NCBI GenBank assembly: GCA_039801465.1
Contig: JBDRUT010000032.1
Span: 1 to 16,501 of the forward strand
From: JAOABV01 sp039801465
Lineage (GTDB): Bacteria; Hydrothermota; Tepidihabitantia; Tepidihabitantales; CAIPLT01
Length of the DNA: 16,501 nucleotides
Direction of reading: 5' to 3'
In this document: positions 1 to 7,621 of the stretch, in pieces
Layout: every line of letters begins with the position of its first letter
Position numbering within the stretch: position 1 is the stretch's first letter
Translations under genes and position numbers: made by a program
The notes under the pieces: generated by a model
Databases searched by the model: none
Seen by the model: only the letters and a program-made list of their open reading frames with translations
Told to the model about the DNA's origin: nothing

Positions 1-221
1 CCGTTACGATAACCGAGGCGAGCCGGAGTTCTTTGATAAGGAGCTGCTTTGATTAGGTTGTTAAGTTCTATTTGCATTGTACTTTGTAATAGTTGTTTGA
101 GGGTTTCTTTCATTGCTTGACACAAGTTATCATTATCCCAGTCATCATCTAAATAACGCTTGATTTCTCGCCAGGGATTATTATACTCTTTCTTGCTGAT
201 ATGTAAGTTATATGGTCTCAT
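1..221 (-). CDS. IS256-family (Mutator-like) transposase, 5' part only
   Basis: Reading the minus strand from the ATG at 221-219 gives 73 complete codons before the window edge, with no stop. The protein starts MRPYNLHISKKEYNNPW and runs into an amphipathic stretch (LKQLLQSTMQIELNNLI), followed by PYQRTPARLGYRN. An N-terminal helical region leading into a GYRNG-type motif is typical of IS256/Mutator-family DDE transposases, which move the element by cut-and-paste or copy-out of DNA between terminal inverted repeats. The catalytic DDE residues would lie beyond the edge, so activity cannot be judged. A ribosome binding site (GAAAGGAG) sits 8-9 bases upstream on the minus strand. A second copy of the same 5' region begins at the other end of the window in the opposite orientation. 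The family call rests on this short N-terminus plus the TIR, so it is good but not certain. Confidence 0.75.
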   Translation of the reverse strand, partial: MRPYNLHISKKEYNNPWREIKRYLDDDWDNDNLCQAMKETLKQLLQSTMQIELNNLIKAAPYQRTPARLGYRN

Positions 222-298
222 AGGTGTGTTCTCCTTTCTTTATTATTATAGTTTTAAACATCATAGGAGGATGCACCTTTATTTTAAATATTTCAATC

Positions 299-328
299 CT
301 AAATTTACACAAAATATTATACATTACC
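299..328 (-). repeat. Terminal inverted repeat of left IS copy
   Basis: On the minus strand this reads GGTAATGTATAATATTTTGT followed by GTAAATTTAG. All 30 bases match the right copy at 16389-16418. A TGTGTAAA core near the inner side is typical of IS256-family terminal repeats. The true TIR length (often 20-30 bp) cannot be fixed without the element's far end. Confidence 0.65.
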
Positions 329-343
329 ACTTTCAGAAAATCT

Positions 344-371
344 TTGACAAATTAAAAAATTTATTTATAAT
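344..371 (+). promoter_or_regulatory. Consensus sigma-70 promoter for the S8 protease
   Basis: A perfect -35 (TTGACA, 344-349), a 16-bp A/T spacer and a perfect -10 (TATAAT, 366-371) lie 15 bp outside the IS end. Transcription would start near 378, giving a leader of about 75 nt before the ATG at 452. The promoter closely resembles that of the C25 protease at the other end of the window (shared TTGACAAATTA, then ATTTAT, then TATAAT). Confidence 0.75.
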
Positions 372-442
372 ATTATGTATTAACATAAAAGAATTTTCGT
401 TTATGCGTCCAAAAGATTATAAGTATACATTTGAATGAGATT

Positions 443-447
443 GGAGG
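443..447 (+). promoter_or_regulatory. Shine-Dalgarno site that sets the start at 452
   Basis: GGAGG ends four bases before the ATG at 452. The C25 protease has the same GGAGG with the same four-base spacing (16254-16258). This favours ATG 452 over the in-frame TTG at 431, which has no ribosome binding site and would add seven residues ahead of the signal peptide. Confidence 0.7.
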
Positions 448-451
448 AGAA

Positions 452-3400
452 ATGACTAAAAAGCGTCTTATCGGTTTAATGGCAAATCTTTTTATTTTAT
501 TTTTAGTGGTAAATCTTTTTGGTCAATCAGTAACACATAGCGAATGGTTGTTAAACTATGCTCAGAAACAGAATGAAAAATATCAAAAGGAACGAGCAGA
601 AGCAGAATCGATTGCAATAAAACTTGGTTTACCAATTGTAAAAATAGACGAACTGGGAAGGACTATCGAGTTGCAAAGATTTGATAATGGTAGACCGATA
701 TATTATATTACCGACAACTTAAATGCTGCAAAAACAATATCAAACAATAAAGTATGGCCTAGTGGTATTGGAGGATTTTCTCTAACTGGTTCTTCTGAAA
801 CACTGGGAATTTGGGATGCAGGCCGAGTTCGTTTAGAACATCAGGAATTTGAAAATAGAGCAATTCAAAAGGATAATGCACCATCAAACCATTTTCATGC
901 AACCCATGTTGCGGGAACGATGATTGCTGCAGGTATTGATACAAATGCTAAAGGAATGTCTTATCAAGGAAATTTACACGCTTATGATTGGAACAATGAT
1001 GAGAGTGAAATGGCAACAGCAGCATCCAATGGATTACAAGTTTCCAATCATTCTTATGGAATTATTACTGGTTGGTATTATTCTGATGGATGGCATTGGT
1101 ATGGCGACCCATCAGTAGCATCATCAGAAGATTATAAATTTGGATTTTATTCTAACGAAGCCAGAGATTGGGATGAAATTGCTCGTAAAGCACCCTATTA
1201 TCTTATTGTAAAATCAGCAGGCAATGACCGATTAGAAGGACCACAAACACAACCAGTTACGCATACCCATTCAGGAAGTGGCGGTTATACTTGTACACAC
1301 GATTTAGATGGTGGTCCAAATGGTTATGATTGCATTAGCCATTCTGGTGTTGCAAAAAATATATTAACAGTTGGTGCAGTAGATGATATACCAAATGGCT
1401 ACTCTGATTCATCTGATGTTAGAATGAGTACTTTTAGTTGTTGGGGACCAACTGATGACGGCAGAATTAAACCAGATATTGTTACGAACGGTATTGGTTT
1501 ATACTCGTGTAATTCAATCTCAAATAACTCTTATATAACACTTAGCGGAACTTCAATGTCGTCACCAAATGCTTCAGGTTCAGTTGGACTTCTATTACAA
1601 GCAAGAAGAAATTATTGGGGAGATAATCCGTTACGGGCATCAACTATTAAGGGATTAATTATTCATACCGCTGACGAAGCCGGTCCTTATCCTGGACCTG
1701 ACTATATGTTTGGCTGGGGCTTAATGAATACGCTTAAAGCAGTTCAGGTAATAAAAGCAGATTCATCTGCCGGTGGTAATTTTATGATTAGAGAATATAT
1801 CTTAAATAATGCAGAACAGATTGAATTTCCAGCAATCAGTGATGGAACCCAACCTTTACGAGTAACTATCTGTTGGACTGATACTGCAGGAAATCCGCCA
1901 CCGCCTTCACTAGACCCACCAACTCCAATGCTTGTTAATGACCTTGATTTAAGAGTTATAAGTCCTACTAAAACAATTTATTATCCTTGGATTTTAGACC
2001 CAAGTAATCCATCTGCACCAGCAACAACTGGTGATAACATTCGTGACAATGTCGAACAAGTTTATATTGCAACACCAAGTGCTGGAATTTATACGATTAG
2101 AATTACTCATAAAAGAACTTTGGTCGCTGGTCCACAACCAGTGTCTGTGATTTTGACTGGCATTGTTGAAGCGATAAAAGATATTTCGGTTGTGGCAATT
2201 GAAAACCCTGTCGGTGTAATTGAGTCTACGGCAACATCGGTAGTTCCGTGTGTCAAAGTTAAAAATAATGGAAATAATCCTGACAGTTTTCATGTCTGCC
2301 TGAAGATTGACGATATTTATGCTGATGTTCGTACCAAATCGCTCTTACCCGGAACTGAAGATACAGTCAATTTCCAAGAATGGATTCCGATTAGAGGAAC
2401 ATTTTCTGCTCGTTGTTCCGTTTATTTAGAAAATGATATTGACAGTTCTAATGATACTTTACAAGTTAACTTCACGGTGAATGTTAGAGATTTCGGGACA
2501 ACGAAAATAACTGCACCAATAAGTCCAGTTCAATATGGTGATAAACTCATACCCAAAGCCTGGATTCATAATTATGGTTCAGTTGACGAAACAACCGTTC
2601 CTGTTACTTTCTATATTCCGAACACTATTTATTATAGCACGCAATATGTAGACCTTGCTCATGGTGATTCAGTAGAAATCAATTTTGATACACTTTTTAT
2701 TAATTTTGCCCAAGGCACTTACTCAATGCGTTGCACAACCAAATTGCATAATGACGCTGTGCCATCAAACAATTTAGCATCAGCAACACTGACATCACTT
2801 GTTCCTGGTTGGGCTTTGATGTGCACAATTCCAACAGCAAATAATAGAGGAATAAAAGATGGCGGTGCATTAACTGTTGCACAAGATAAAATATACGCAT
2901 TACAAGGCGGAAATACACCTTATCTTTACCAATACGACTTAGAATTGAATGCTTGGACAACGAAACGACCTATTCCTTATATTGAAAAACAAGGAAGAAT
3001 TTATAAACGTAATGTAAAAGCCGGTGGCGCACTGACTGCACTAGGATGTACTCTTTACGCATTCAAAGGCGGTAATACTTCTGAATTCTGGGCATATCTT
3101 ACTGATAATGACAGTTGGATAAGAAAAACATCTATACCTGAACGCGAATCACTCTCGCAAACAACAAGAAAAGTTAAAACAGGCGGCGCATTAGTTGTTC
3201 ATGCCTGTTCAATATATGCTTTCAAAGGCGGTAATACAAACGAATTTTGGCTATATAATCCAGTTAATGACTCCTGGTATCAGCGAAGATCTCTAATCAC
3301 ATCTGACGGTAAAAAAATAAAAGGCGGCGCATCTTTGGTCGCCGTCGGTGATACAATCTATGCTTTTGTTGGTGGTAATACTTTTCATTTCTACGCCTAT

Positions 3401-4039
3401 ACGCCGGACACCTGGGTGAAGAAAGCAAACGCAATGTTTGGCTATAATTATATAGCCTCAAAGAAAAAAATCAAAGATGGCGCAGCCTTATCCGCAACCA
3501 ATGACGGAAAAATTTACGCATTCAAAGGCGGCAACACCAAAGATTTAGGTCTTTATGATATTGCTTTAGATACCTGGTTCTATGTTGACACGATTCCCGG
3601 AATACGAAGAGTTAAATACGGTGGCTCGTTAGTATCATACAATTATTGCCTTTATGCCTTAAAAGGCGGCAACAACTCAGAATTCTGGCGATACACACCA
3701 ACAATTACAGAACCAAGTATCAAATTTCAAATGTTAAATATGCCGATATCAACAAAGAACTTAAAGTTTCAGAATCAAAACACAAACTCTATTTTAACGA
3801 TTTCACCAAATCCATTTTCTAAGTTTACTACAATAAAATATAATGTTCCGATTGCTGGAAAAGTTACGATAAAACTTTACGATGCAACTGGCAAATTAAT
3901 AAAAACTCTGGTTGAAGAATATCACGATGTTGGCACCTATAGTTGCAGATTAAATGCTGAGCATCTCAAGAAAGGTCTTTACTTTTTACGAATTTTTGGT
4001 ATAATTAATAATATGACAATGAAACTAACACTCCCTTAA
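452..4039 (+). CDS. Secreted subtilisin-like (S8) serine protease with CARDB-like domains, six-bladed Kelch-like propeller and type IX sorting domain
   Basis: This 1195-residue protein starts with a signal peptide (MTKKRLIGLMANLFILFLVV, cleavage probably near residue 25) and a short pro-region. The S8 catalytic domain spans about 110-440: Asp122 (GIWDAG), His149 in HATHVAGT (the usual HGTH with Ala for Gly), oxyanion Asn258 (SAGND) and Ser368 (GTSMSSP). A beta domain with LVNDLDLRV follows (about 465-570), as in other large secreted subtilases. Two CARDB-like adhesion domains span about 575-785. Six Kelch-like blades with GGNT/GGNN motifs span about 801-1085. The C-terminal 80 residues (ISPNPF...KVTIKLYDATGK...LKKGLYFLRI) form a type A Por secretion sorting domain. 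By family knowledge it would be exported by Sec, moved across the outer membrane by T9SS and anchored or released at the surface to degrade protein. All catalytic residues are present. The whole C-terminal half is shared in design with the minus-strand protease at 12389-16249. Confidence 0.9.
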   Translation: MTKKRLIGLMANLFILFLVVNLFGQSVTHSEWLLNYAQKQNEKYQKERAEAESIAIKLGLPIVKIDELGRTIELQRFDNGRPIYYITDNLNAAKTISNNKVWPSGIGGFSLTGSSETLGIWDAGRVRLEHQEFENRAIQKDNAPSNHFHATHVAGTMIAAGIDTNAKGMSYQGNLHAYDWNNDESEMATAASNGLQVSNHSYGIITGWYYSDGWHWYGDPSVASSEDYKFGFYSNEARDWDEIARKAPYYLIVKSAGNDRLEGPQTQPVTHTHSGSGGYTCTHDLDGGPNGYDCISHSGVAKNILTVGAVDDIPNGYSDSSDVRMSTFSCWGPTDDGRIKPDIVTNGIGLYSCNSISNNSYITLSGTSMSSPNASGSVGLLLQARRNYWGDNPLRASTIKGLIIHTADEAGPYPGPDYMFGWGLMNTLKAVQVIKADSSAGGNFMIREYILNNAEQIEFPAISDGTQPLRVTICWTDTAGNPPPPSLDPPTPMLVNDLDLRVISPTKTIYYPWILDPSNPSAPATTGDNIRDNVEQVYIATPSAGIYTIRITHKRTLVAGPQPVSVILTGIVEAIKDISVVAIENPVGVIESTATSVVPCVKVKNNGNNPDSFHVCLKIDDIYADVRTKSLLPGTEDTVNFQEWIPIRGTFSARCSVYLENDIDSSNDTLQVNFTVNVRDFGTTKITAPISPVQYGDKLIPKAWIHNYGSVDETTVPVTFYIPNTIYYSTQYVDLAHGDSVEINFDTLFINFAQGTYSMRCTTKLHNDAVPSNNLASATLTSLVPGWALMCTIPTANNRGIKDGGALTVAQDKIYALQGGNTPYLYQYDLELNAWTTKRPIPYIEKQGRIYKRNVKAGGALTALGCTLYAFKGGNTSEFWAYLTDNDSWIRKTSIPERESLSQTTRKVKTGGALVVHACSIYAFKGGNTNEFWLYNPVNDSWYQRRSLITSDGKKIKGGASLVAVGDTIYAFVGGNTFHFYAYTPDTWVKKANAMFGYNYIASKKKIKDGAALSATNDGKIYAFKGGNTKDLGLYDIALDTWFYVDTIPGIRRVKYGGSLVSYNYCLYALKGGNNSEFWRYTPTITEPSIKFQMLNMPISTKNLKFQNQNTNSILTISPNPFSKFTTIKYNVPIAGKVTIKLYDATGKLIKTLVEEYHDVGTYSCRLNAEHLKKGLYFLRIFGIINNMTMKLTLP
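2852..3706 (+). repeat. Six Kelch-like repeats encoding a beta-propeller in the S8 protease
   Basis: Six units of about 45-55 residues follow the pattern (V/I)K-x-G-(G/A)-(A/S)-L, then IYAFKGGNT-x-EFW-x-Y, then D-x-W. They begin near residues 801, 855, 907, 955, 1006 and 1053, with lysine-rich linkers between them. The repeat is visible in the DNA too: AAAGGCGGTAATAC starts at 3065 and 3224, and a close variant AAAGGCGGCAACAAC at 3662. Six units would form one complete six-bladed propeller. Confidence 0.8.
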
Positions 4040-4063
4040 CTCCCACAACATACCCATACTCCG

Positions 4064-4097
4064 TAGGGCGGAAGTGGGGCTCCGCCCTATTTTTCTT
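4064..4097 (+). terminator. Rho-independent terminator of the S8 protease gene
   Basis: A perfect 9-bp stem (TAGGGCGGA at 4064-4072 pairing with TCCGCCCTA at 4081-4089) with an 8-nt loop is followed by TTTTTCTT (4090-4097). It lies 24 bases after the stop codon and is the most GC-rich stretch nearby. Confidence 0.9.
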
Positions 4098-4130
4098 AAT
4101 GTATTAAATCTTCTCTGTTTAAATATATTG

Positions 4131-4372
4131 TTTACTTAGAATTTTTTAGGTATTTCTTAAGCGTTGAAATTTCCCAAACACAAAGAATGAAAGATTTTTT
4201 CTCTATCTTTTCATATTTTCGTAATTAAATTATTTATTATTTGTTCTTCGTTAAAAAGTTTATTATTTAGAATTTTTGTAAGTTTTTCTTGTACGAAAAT
4301 TCTCAAAAAACACAAAAAGTAAAAGTTTTTTCTTTCTATCTTTTTCACATCTCCGTGATTTTATCTAAATAA
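4131..4372. repeat. Imperfect direct repeat (two copies of about 110 bp) in the non-coding region before parA
   Basis: Copy A (about 4131-4237) and copy B (about 4259-4372) share, in the same order, TTAGAATTTTT, TTTCTT, AAACACAAA, AAAG followed by a T-run, CTATCTTTT and a CGTxATT element. I estimate about 70% identity by eye with small indels. Low complexity inflates such matches, but the ordered non-homopolymer words support a real, decayed duplication. No ORF, tRNA or known RNA was recognised in 4098-4389. Confidence 0.5.
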
Positions 4373-4389
4373 TTCTTTACAAATTTTTC

Positions 4390-4418
4390 TTGACTTTTTC
4401 TCAAATTCTGATTAAGTT
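4390..4418 (+). promoter_or_regulatory. Probable parA promoter (leaderless arrangement)
   Basis: TTGACT (4390-4395), 17 bp, then a weak -10 TAAGTT (4413-4418) ending five bases before the ATG at 4424. There is no Shine-Dalgarno sequence, so the transcript would begin at or next to the start codon. The -10 matches consensus at only three positions, including the key A2 and T6. Confidence 0.4.
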
Positions 4419-4423
4419 AATAT

Positions 4424-5263
4424 ATGCCTGAAGCGAGTAACACGATTGCACAAATAATTGGAATTGCTAATCAAAAAGGCGGTGTTGGCAAAACGACAAC
4501 CGCAATTAATTTTTGTTTTGCTTTGTCACAAGAAGAACAGAAAGTGCTTTTAGTGGATATCGACCCTCAAGCTCATTCAACTTCCGGATTAGGAGTATCC
4601 CGAAATACCGTGAAATTATCTGTATATGATGTTCTAATTGATGCCAATAAAGCTAAGGATGCGTGCATTAACATTAATCCGAATTTTGATTTATTACCTT
4701 CAAGTATTGCTTTGGCTGGTGCTGAGGTGGAATTAGTAAATCTATTTGGTAGAGAAATGCGTCTAAAACAAGCACTTGACACCTTACGGAATTCATACTC
4801 ATTTATTATTATTGACTGTCCACCATCGTTAGGATTAATTACGATTAATGGCTTAGTTGCATCTGACCGAGTTATCATTCCTGTTCAATGTGAATATTAT
4901 GCCTTAGAAGGTATTGTTCGTTTATTAGAAACAATCAATCTCGTCAAAAAGAATCTCAATCAAAATCTTGAAATTGAAGGTGTGGTATTAACAATGTACT
5001 CTAAACATCTAAATCTATCACAACAGGTTGCCGAAGAAGTTAGAAAGTTTTTTGCGGATAAAGTATACGAGACAACTATTCCGCGCTCAGTTCGGTTAGC
5101 CGAAGCACCCAGTTTTGGCAAAAGTATTTTCCAATATGATAATAATTCTTCAGCGGCAATTGCTTATCGTAATTTAGCGCAAGAGTTTCTTTTGCGTATG
5201 GCAGCACGAATGAAAAATAATAATTCAGTAAATGTCTCACCAATTTGTAATTCACAAGGATAA
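4424..5263 (+). CDS. parA: ParA/Soj-family chromosome partitioning ATPase
   Basis: This 279-residue protein has the deviant Walker A motif KGGVGKTT at residues 18-25, the A' motif DIDPQAHST (about 46-54) and a Walker B region IIIDCPPSLG near residue 127. ParA ATPases form ATP-dependent dimers on nucleoid DNA and, with ParB bound at parS, drive segregation of the chromosome origin. The gene is slightly longer than typical Soj proteins (about 250 residues) because of short tails at both ends. parB follows with its start four bases beyond the parA stop, so the two are surely co-transcribed. Being next to parB with no replication or plasmid genes suggests the chromosomal type. The start is the only ATG ahead of the conserved core and lacks a ribosome binding site. 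No parS-like palindrome (TGTTTCACGTGAAACA) was seen anywhere in the window. Confidence 0.95.
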   Translation: MPEASNTIAQIIGIANQKGGVGKTTTAINFCFALSQEEQKVLLVDIDPQAHSTSGLGVSRNTVKLSVYDVLIDANKAKDACININPNFDLLPSSIALAGAEVELVNLFGREMRLKQALDTLRNSYSFIIIDCPPSLGLITINGLVASDRVIIPVQCEYYALEGIVRLLETINLVKKNLNQNLEIEGVVLTMYSKHLNLSQQVAEEVRKFFADKVYETTIPRSVRLAEAPSFGKSIFQYDNNSSAAIAYRNLAQEFLLRMAARMKNNNSVNVSPICNSQG

Positions 5264-5267
5264 TTAT

Positions 5268-6155
5268 ATGAAAAAAGTATTAGGTAAAGGTATTTCTGCA
5301 CTTATTCCTCAGACATCAGAAAAACCATCAGTTGAGCCCAATGAAGTTAATTATCTACCGATTAATGAAATCTTAGCCAATCCCTATCAACCTCGAGAAA
5401 ATCCTGAAGAAGATTTATCTGATTTAATCACTTCAATAAAAGAAAAAGGCATATTACAACCGATAATTGTCCGAACACGGCGTCAAGTAAGCTCTGACCA
5501 AATTACTTATGAACTTGTGGTTGGTGAAAGACGCTTACGCGCAGCGCGCGCTGCGGGTTTAACTGAAATTCCAGCCATTGTTAAAGAGATTTCAGAGACT
5601 GAGATGCTGGAATGGGCGCTCATTGAAAATATTCAACGCGCTGATTTAAACCCGATTGAAGAAGCCCTTGGATACAAACGATTAGTTGAAGATTTTGGAA
5701 TGACCCATGAGATGATTGCGGAAAAGGTTGGTAAAGACCGCTCAACCATTACTAATGCTTTAAGACTTCTTACTCTACCCGAGTCAGTCCAAAATTATTT
5801 GCGACAAGGGAAAATTACTACTGGTCATGCCCGAGCACTTTTGACAATTCCAGAAAGAAATAAACAAGAATTACTCTGTGAAAGAATTGTTAGTGAAGGA
5901 CTGTCTGTCCGACAATTAGAAGAGATTTGCTATCCGCAGAAAAAACCGCGTACAAGAAAAGCAAAAACAATTCGTCCGGTGATGGAAAAAGATATATATA
6001 TTATTGATTTAGAAGAAAAACTTCAAGAATATTTACGAACCCGGGTTCGTATCAACAAAACTTTACAGAAAGGTACTGTGGTTATTGAATTTTATTCTGA
6101 TGATGACTTAACTCGATTAGTAAAATTAATTACCGGCGGAAAAAATAACCCATAA
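5268..6155 (+). CDS. parB: ParB/Spo0J-family partition protein
   Basis: This 295-residue protein contains the ParB N-terminal CTPase domain: LPINEILANPYQPR near residues 30-43, and GERRLRA at 86-92, the canonical GERRxRA nucleotide-binding box. An ENIQR motif follows. The helix-turn-helix DNA-binding region is at about 145-170 (MIAEKVGKDRSTITNALRLL), then GKITTGHARALL. The C-terminal 45 residues match a ParB dimerisation domain. In the family, ParB loads at parS, slides along DNA as a CTP-dependent clamp and stimulates ParA. The ATG at 5268 is chosen because AAGGA (5256-5260) precedes it by seven bases and the protein then begins MKKVLGKGISALIP, the usual ParB N-terminus. The in-frame ATG at 5232 would overlap parA by 32 bases and has no such support. 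The M23 peptidase gene follows after 46 bases. Confidence 0.95.
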   Translation: MKKVLGKGISALIPQTSEKPSVEPNEVNYLPINEILANPYQPRENPEEDLSDLITSIKEKGILQPIIVRTRRQVSSDQITYELVVGERRLRAARAAGLTEIPAIVKEISETEMLEWALIENIQRADLNPIEEALGYKRLVEDFGMTHEMIAEKVGKDRSTITNALRLLTLPESVQNYLRQGKITTGHARALLTIPERNKQELLCERIVSEGLSVRQLEEICYPQKKPRTRKAKTIRPVMEKDIYIIDLEEKLQEYLRTRVRINKTLQKGTVVIEFYSDDDLTRLVKLITGGKNNP

Positions 6156-6201
6156 TTTTTGCCCAAACAGTCATCATAAATAACAAGTATTAAGATTAAG
6201 T

Positions 6202-6963
6202 ATGAAACGAATGGTTGAAATTATTATTACTCCTTTGTATAAAAAGAAGCATTACCAACATCGCTTCTCTTTATTAGAAATTCGTCTCATTCTCATTGGA
6301 ATAGGGCTATTAGTGATTTTTGCTGGTTTAGGAATATATTTACTCCATTATACCAACCAACAAAATTTAACTATCCGATATCTCTATAATCGCAATATCC
6401 AATTGGAAAATGAAAACAAAAAAGTTATTGAGCTTCAGAAGAAACTGAATGATCTAGAATTGGAACGAGCAAAAATCGCTCGAATGCTTGGTGCAGATAA
6501 AAATCCACCGCCAATTGATTTATCATCTTTGGAAGAGACATATCAACCATATCCGACACCAGAAAGACCATTATCTCAGATAAAATTCCAGAACGCACCG
6601 ACCACTGGTTATATAATCTCACGACGGTTCAGTAACACACATCAAGGCATTGATTTAGCAACTCAACTGGGAATGCCAGTGTATGCAGTTGGTTATGGCA
6701 TTGTTGAAGCAGTCGGGTTTGATACTTTTTACGGTAATTACCTTAGAATTGACCATGGTGACGGTTATAAAACATTCTATGGACACCTTTACAAAACTAT
6801 AAAAAATAAGAATGAATCAGTTAATGCTGGTGAAATTATTGGGTATGTTGGTACTTCTGGTAAATCAACTGCACCGCACTTACACTTTGAAATATTGAAA
6901 GTTACTGGTAACAAAACAGAGAACCTTGACCCGGAAAAAGAATTAAAATCTATTATCCGTTAA
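6202..6963 (+). CDS. Membrane-anchored M23 (LytM-type) peptidoglycan endopeptidase
   Basis: This 253-residue protein has a basic N-terminus, one transmembrane helix (about 26-49), a coiled coil (about 60-95) and a C-terminal M23 domain. The zinc and catalytic set is complete: His147 and Asp151 (HQGID), His195 (YGHL), His226 and His228 (HLHFE). Active M23 enzymes cut peptide cross-links in peptidoglycan. Anchor plus coiled coil plus LytM resembles the cell-shape and division-site M23 proteins. Its place 46 bases after parB suggests one operon, and parAB-M23 neighbourhoods (often with a bactofilin, absent here) recur in bacteria, linking segregation to wall remodelling. No strong ribosome binding site or separate promoter was found before it. 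The stop codon lies one base from the stop of the opposing gene. Confidence 0.9.
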   Translation: MKRMVEIIITPLYKKKHYQHRFSLLEIRLILIGIGLLVIFAGLGIYLLHYTNQQNLTIRYLYNRNIQLENENKKVIELQKKLNDLELERAKIARMLGADKNPPPIDLSSLEETYQPYPTPERPLSQIKFQNAPTTGYIISRRFSNTHQGIDLATQLGMPVYAVGYGIVEAVGFDTFYGNYLRIDHGDGYKTFYGHLYKTIKNKNESVNAGEIIGYVGTSGKSTAPHLHFEILKVTGNKTENLDPEKELKSIIR

Positions 6964-6964
6964 T

Positions 6965-7408
6965 TCATCTTAATATTTTCTTTATCTTTTGTTGCATATT
7001 TTTAAGATGGCTCCCCTTCCAATAAATCTTTTGGCACTTTGAACATATAGAAAAATCATCGTGATTCTGAAAAACAAAGAATGGTACCCTGCCTTTAACT
7101 TCTGATTTATCTATTGATTGCAGTAATTCTCCACATTCAAGACAGCGACTAAAAGGTCTTATCTCCTTTTCCAAATTAAATCGGTTGATGATGCTTTTAA
7201 CTTGTTCTTGAGGAATTTCGCTCTCTATAAAAAAAACTTCTGGATAGTCTTTAAGTTTTGTATTTCGGCTAAGAATAATTCTATTTTCAGTTTTAGCAAT
7301 TTGGAGCAAAACCAAAGGGTTATCGGGCTTTATATATTTTGCATCAAAACCGAGCATCCTTAATTCTCGCGCCAGTTTTCCAAGCATAAAATCGACTAAA
7401 AACTTCAT
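6965..7408 (-). CDS. Mut7-C RNase domain (DUF82) protein with zinc ribbon
   Basis: This 147-residue protein begins MKFLVDFMLGKLARELRMLGF, the hallmark start of the Mut7-C/DUF82 family, with Asp6 as an expected metal ligand of its PIN-like nuclease fold. The RIILSRN segment (about 43-49) corresponds to the family's usual R-I-L-x-T/S-R-D, with Asn49 where Asp is expected. A zinc ribbon follows (CLEC at 89-92, CSKC at 122-125), then the characteristic YWKGSH. The family is predicted to be ribonucleolytic, but substrates are not well established. It converges on the M23 gene with a single base between stop codons. A perfect TATAAT at 7416-7421 (minus strand) lies seven bases before the ATG, which suggests a leaderless transcript. 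Confidence 0.88.
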   Translation of the reverse strand: MKFLVDFMLGKLARELRMLGFDAKYIKPDNPLVLLQIAKTENRIILSRNTKLKDYPEVFFIESEIPQEQVKSIINRFNLEKEIRPFSRCLECGELLQSIDKSEVKGRVPFFVFQNHDDFSICSKCQKIYWKGSHLKNMQQKIKKILR

Positions 7409-7415
7409 AAACCCT

Positions 7416-7421
7416 ATTATA
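7416..7421 (-). promoter_or_regulatory. -10 element of the Mut7-C gene, leaderless spacing
   Basis: On the minus strand TATAAT is followed by AGGGTTT and then the ATG at 7408, so transcription would start at or beside the start codon. The -35 region is weak (no TTGACA-like hexamer at 16-18 bp), so the promoter is partly inferred. Confidence 0.45.
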
Positions 7422-7621
7422 TCGAGATTTTCTAAGAAAATTATATAGGTAATTTAGCGATTGTAAAGTATATTACTGGATCTAAAAACCAGAAAATTAT
7501 TAAGTATCATTAAATTTAATTGAAGACCTGTGGTATTAGAAATCTATTGATTAAATTATCTGATTAACCGAAGCATTATAAAAGAAATCCACTCTACATA
7601 AAATTTGTTTCAAATTTTTAA

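Larger units (their letters stand above)
1..328 (-). mobile_element. IS256-like insertion sequence, left copy (truncated by window edge)
   Basis: The element's 5' end lies at 328 and it reads leftward out of the window. It comprises a terminal inverted repeat (299-328), a leader of about 80 nt, a ribosome binding site and the start of the transposase. The boundary at 328 is set by comparison with the right copy: the reverse complement of 299-328 is identical over 30 bases to 16389-16418, and similarity is lost just outside it. The two copies then differ at only three positions up to an A/T-rich stretch with small indels, so they are distinct copies and not one element read twice. The other end and any target duplication lie outside the window. 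Confidence 0.75.

Noticed and set aside
160..438. 92-codon plus-strand ORF at the left edge
   Set aside because: It runs antisense through the transposase start, the IS end and the protease promoter. Its composition is that of translated AT-rich DNA and it has no recognisable domain.
431..451. TTG start for the S8 protease seven codons upstream
   Set aside because: There is no ribosome binding site before it. GGAGG lies inside this stretch and points to the ATG at 452, giving a clean signal peptide.
2852..3706. Tandem DNA repeats in the protease gene as a CRISPR or satellite array
   Set aside because: The periodicity is in frame and encodes propeller blades; the spacing is about 150 bp with coding-level divergence.
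4040..4423. parS centromere near parAB
   Set aside because: No sequence resembling the TGTTTCACGTGAAACA palindrome was found here or elsewhere in the window.
5232..5267. Upstream ATG for parB overlapping parA
   Set aside because: The extra 12 residues are not ParB-like, while the ATG at 5268 has AAGGA seven bases upstream and yields the usual N-terminus.
6966..7009. 8-bp inverted repeat (CATCTTAA / TTAAGATG) as a bidirectional terminator between the M23 and Mut7-C genes
   Set aside because: It has a 28-nt loop, lies inside the Mut7-C coding end and has no clear U-tract on either strand; probably chance.
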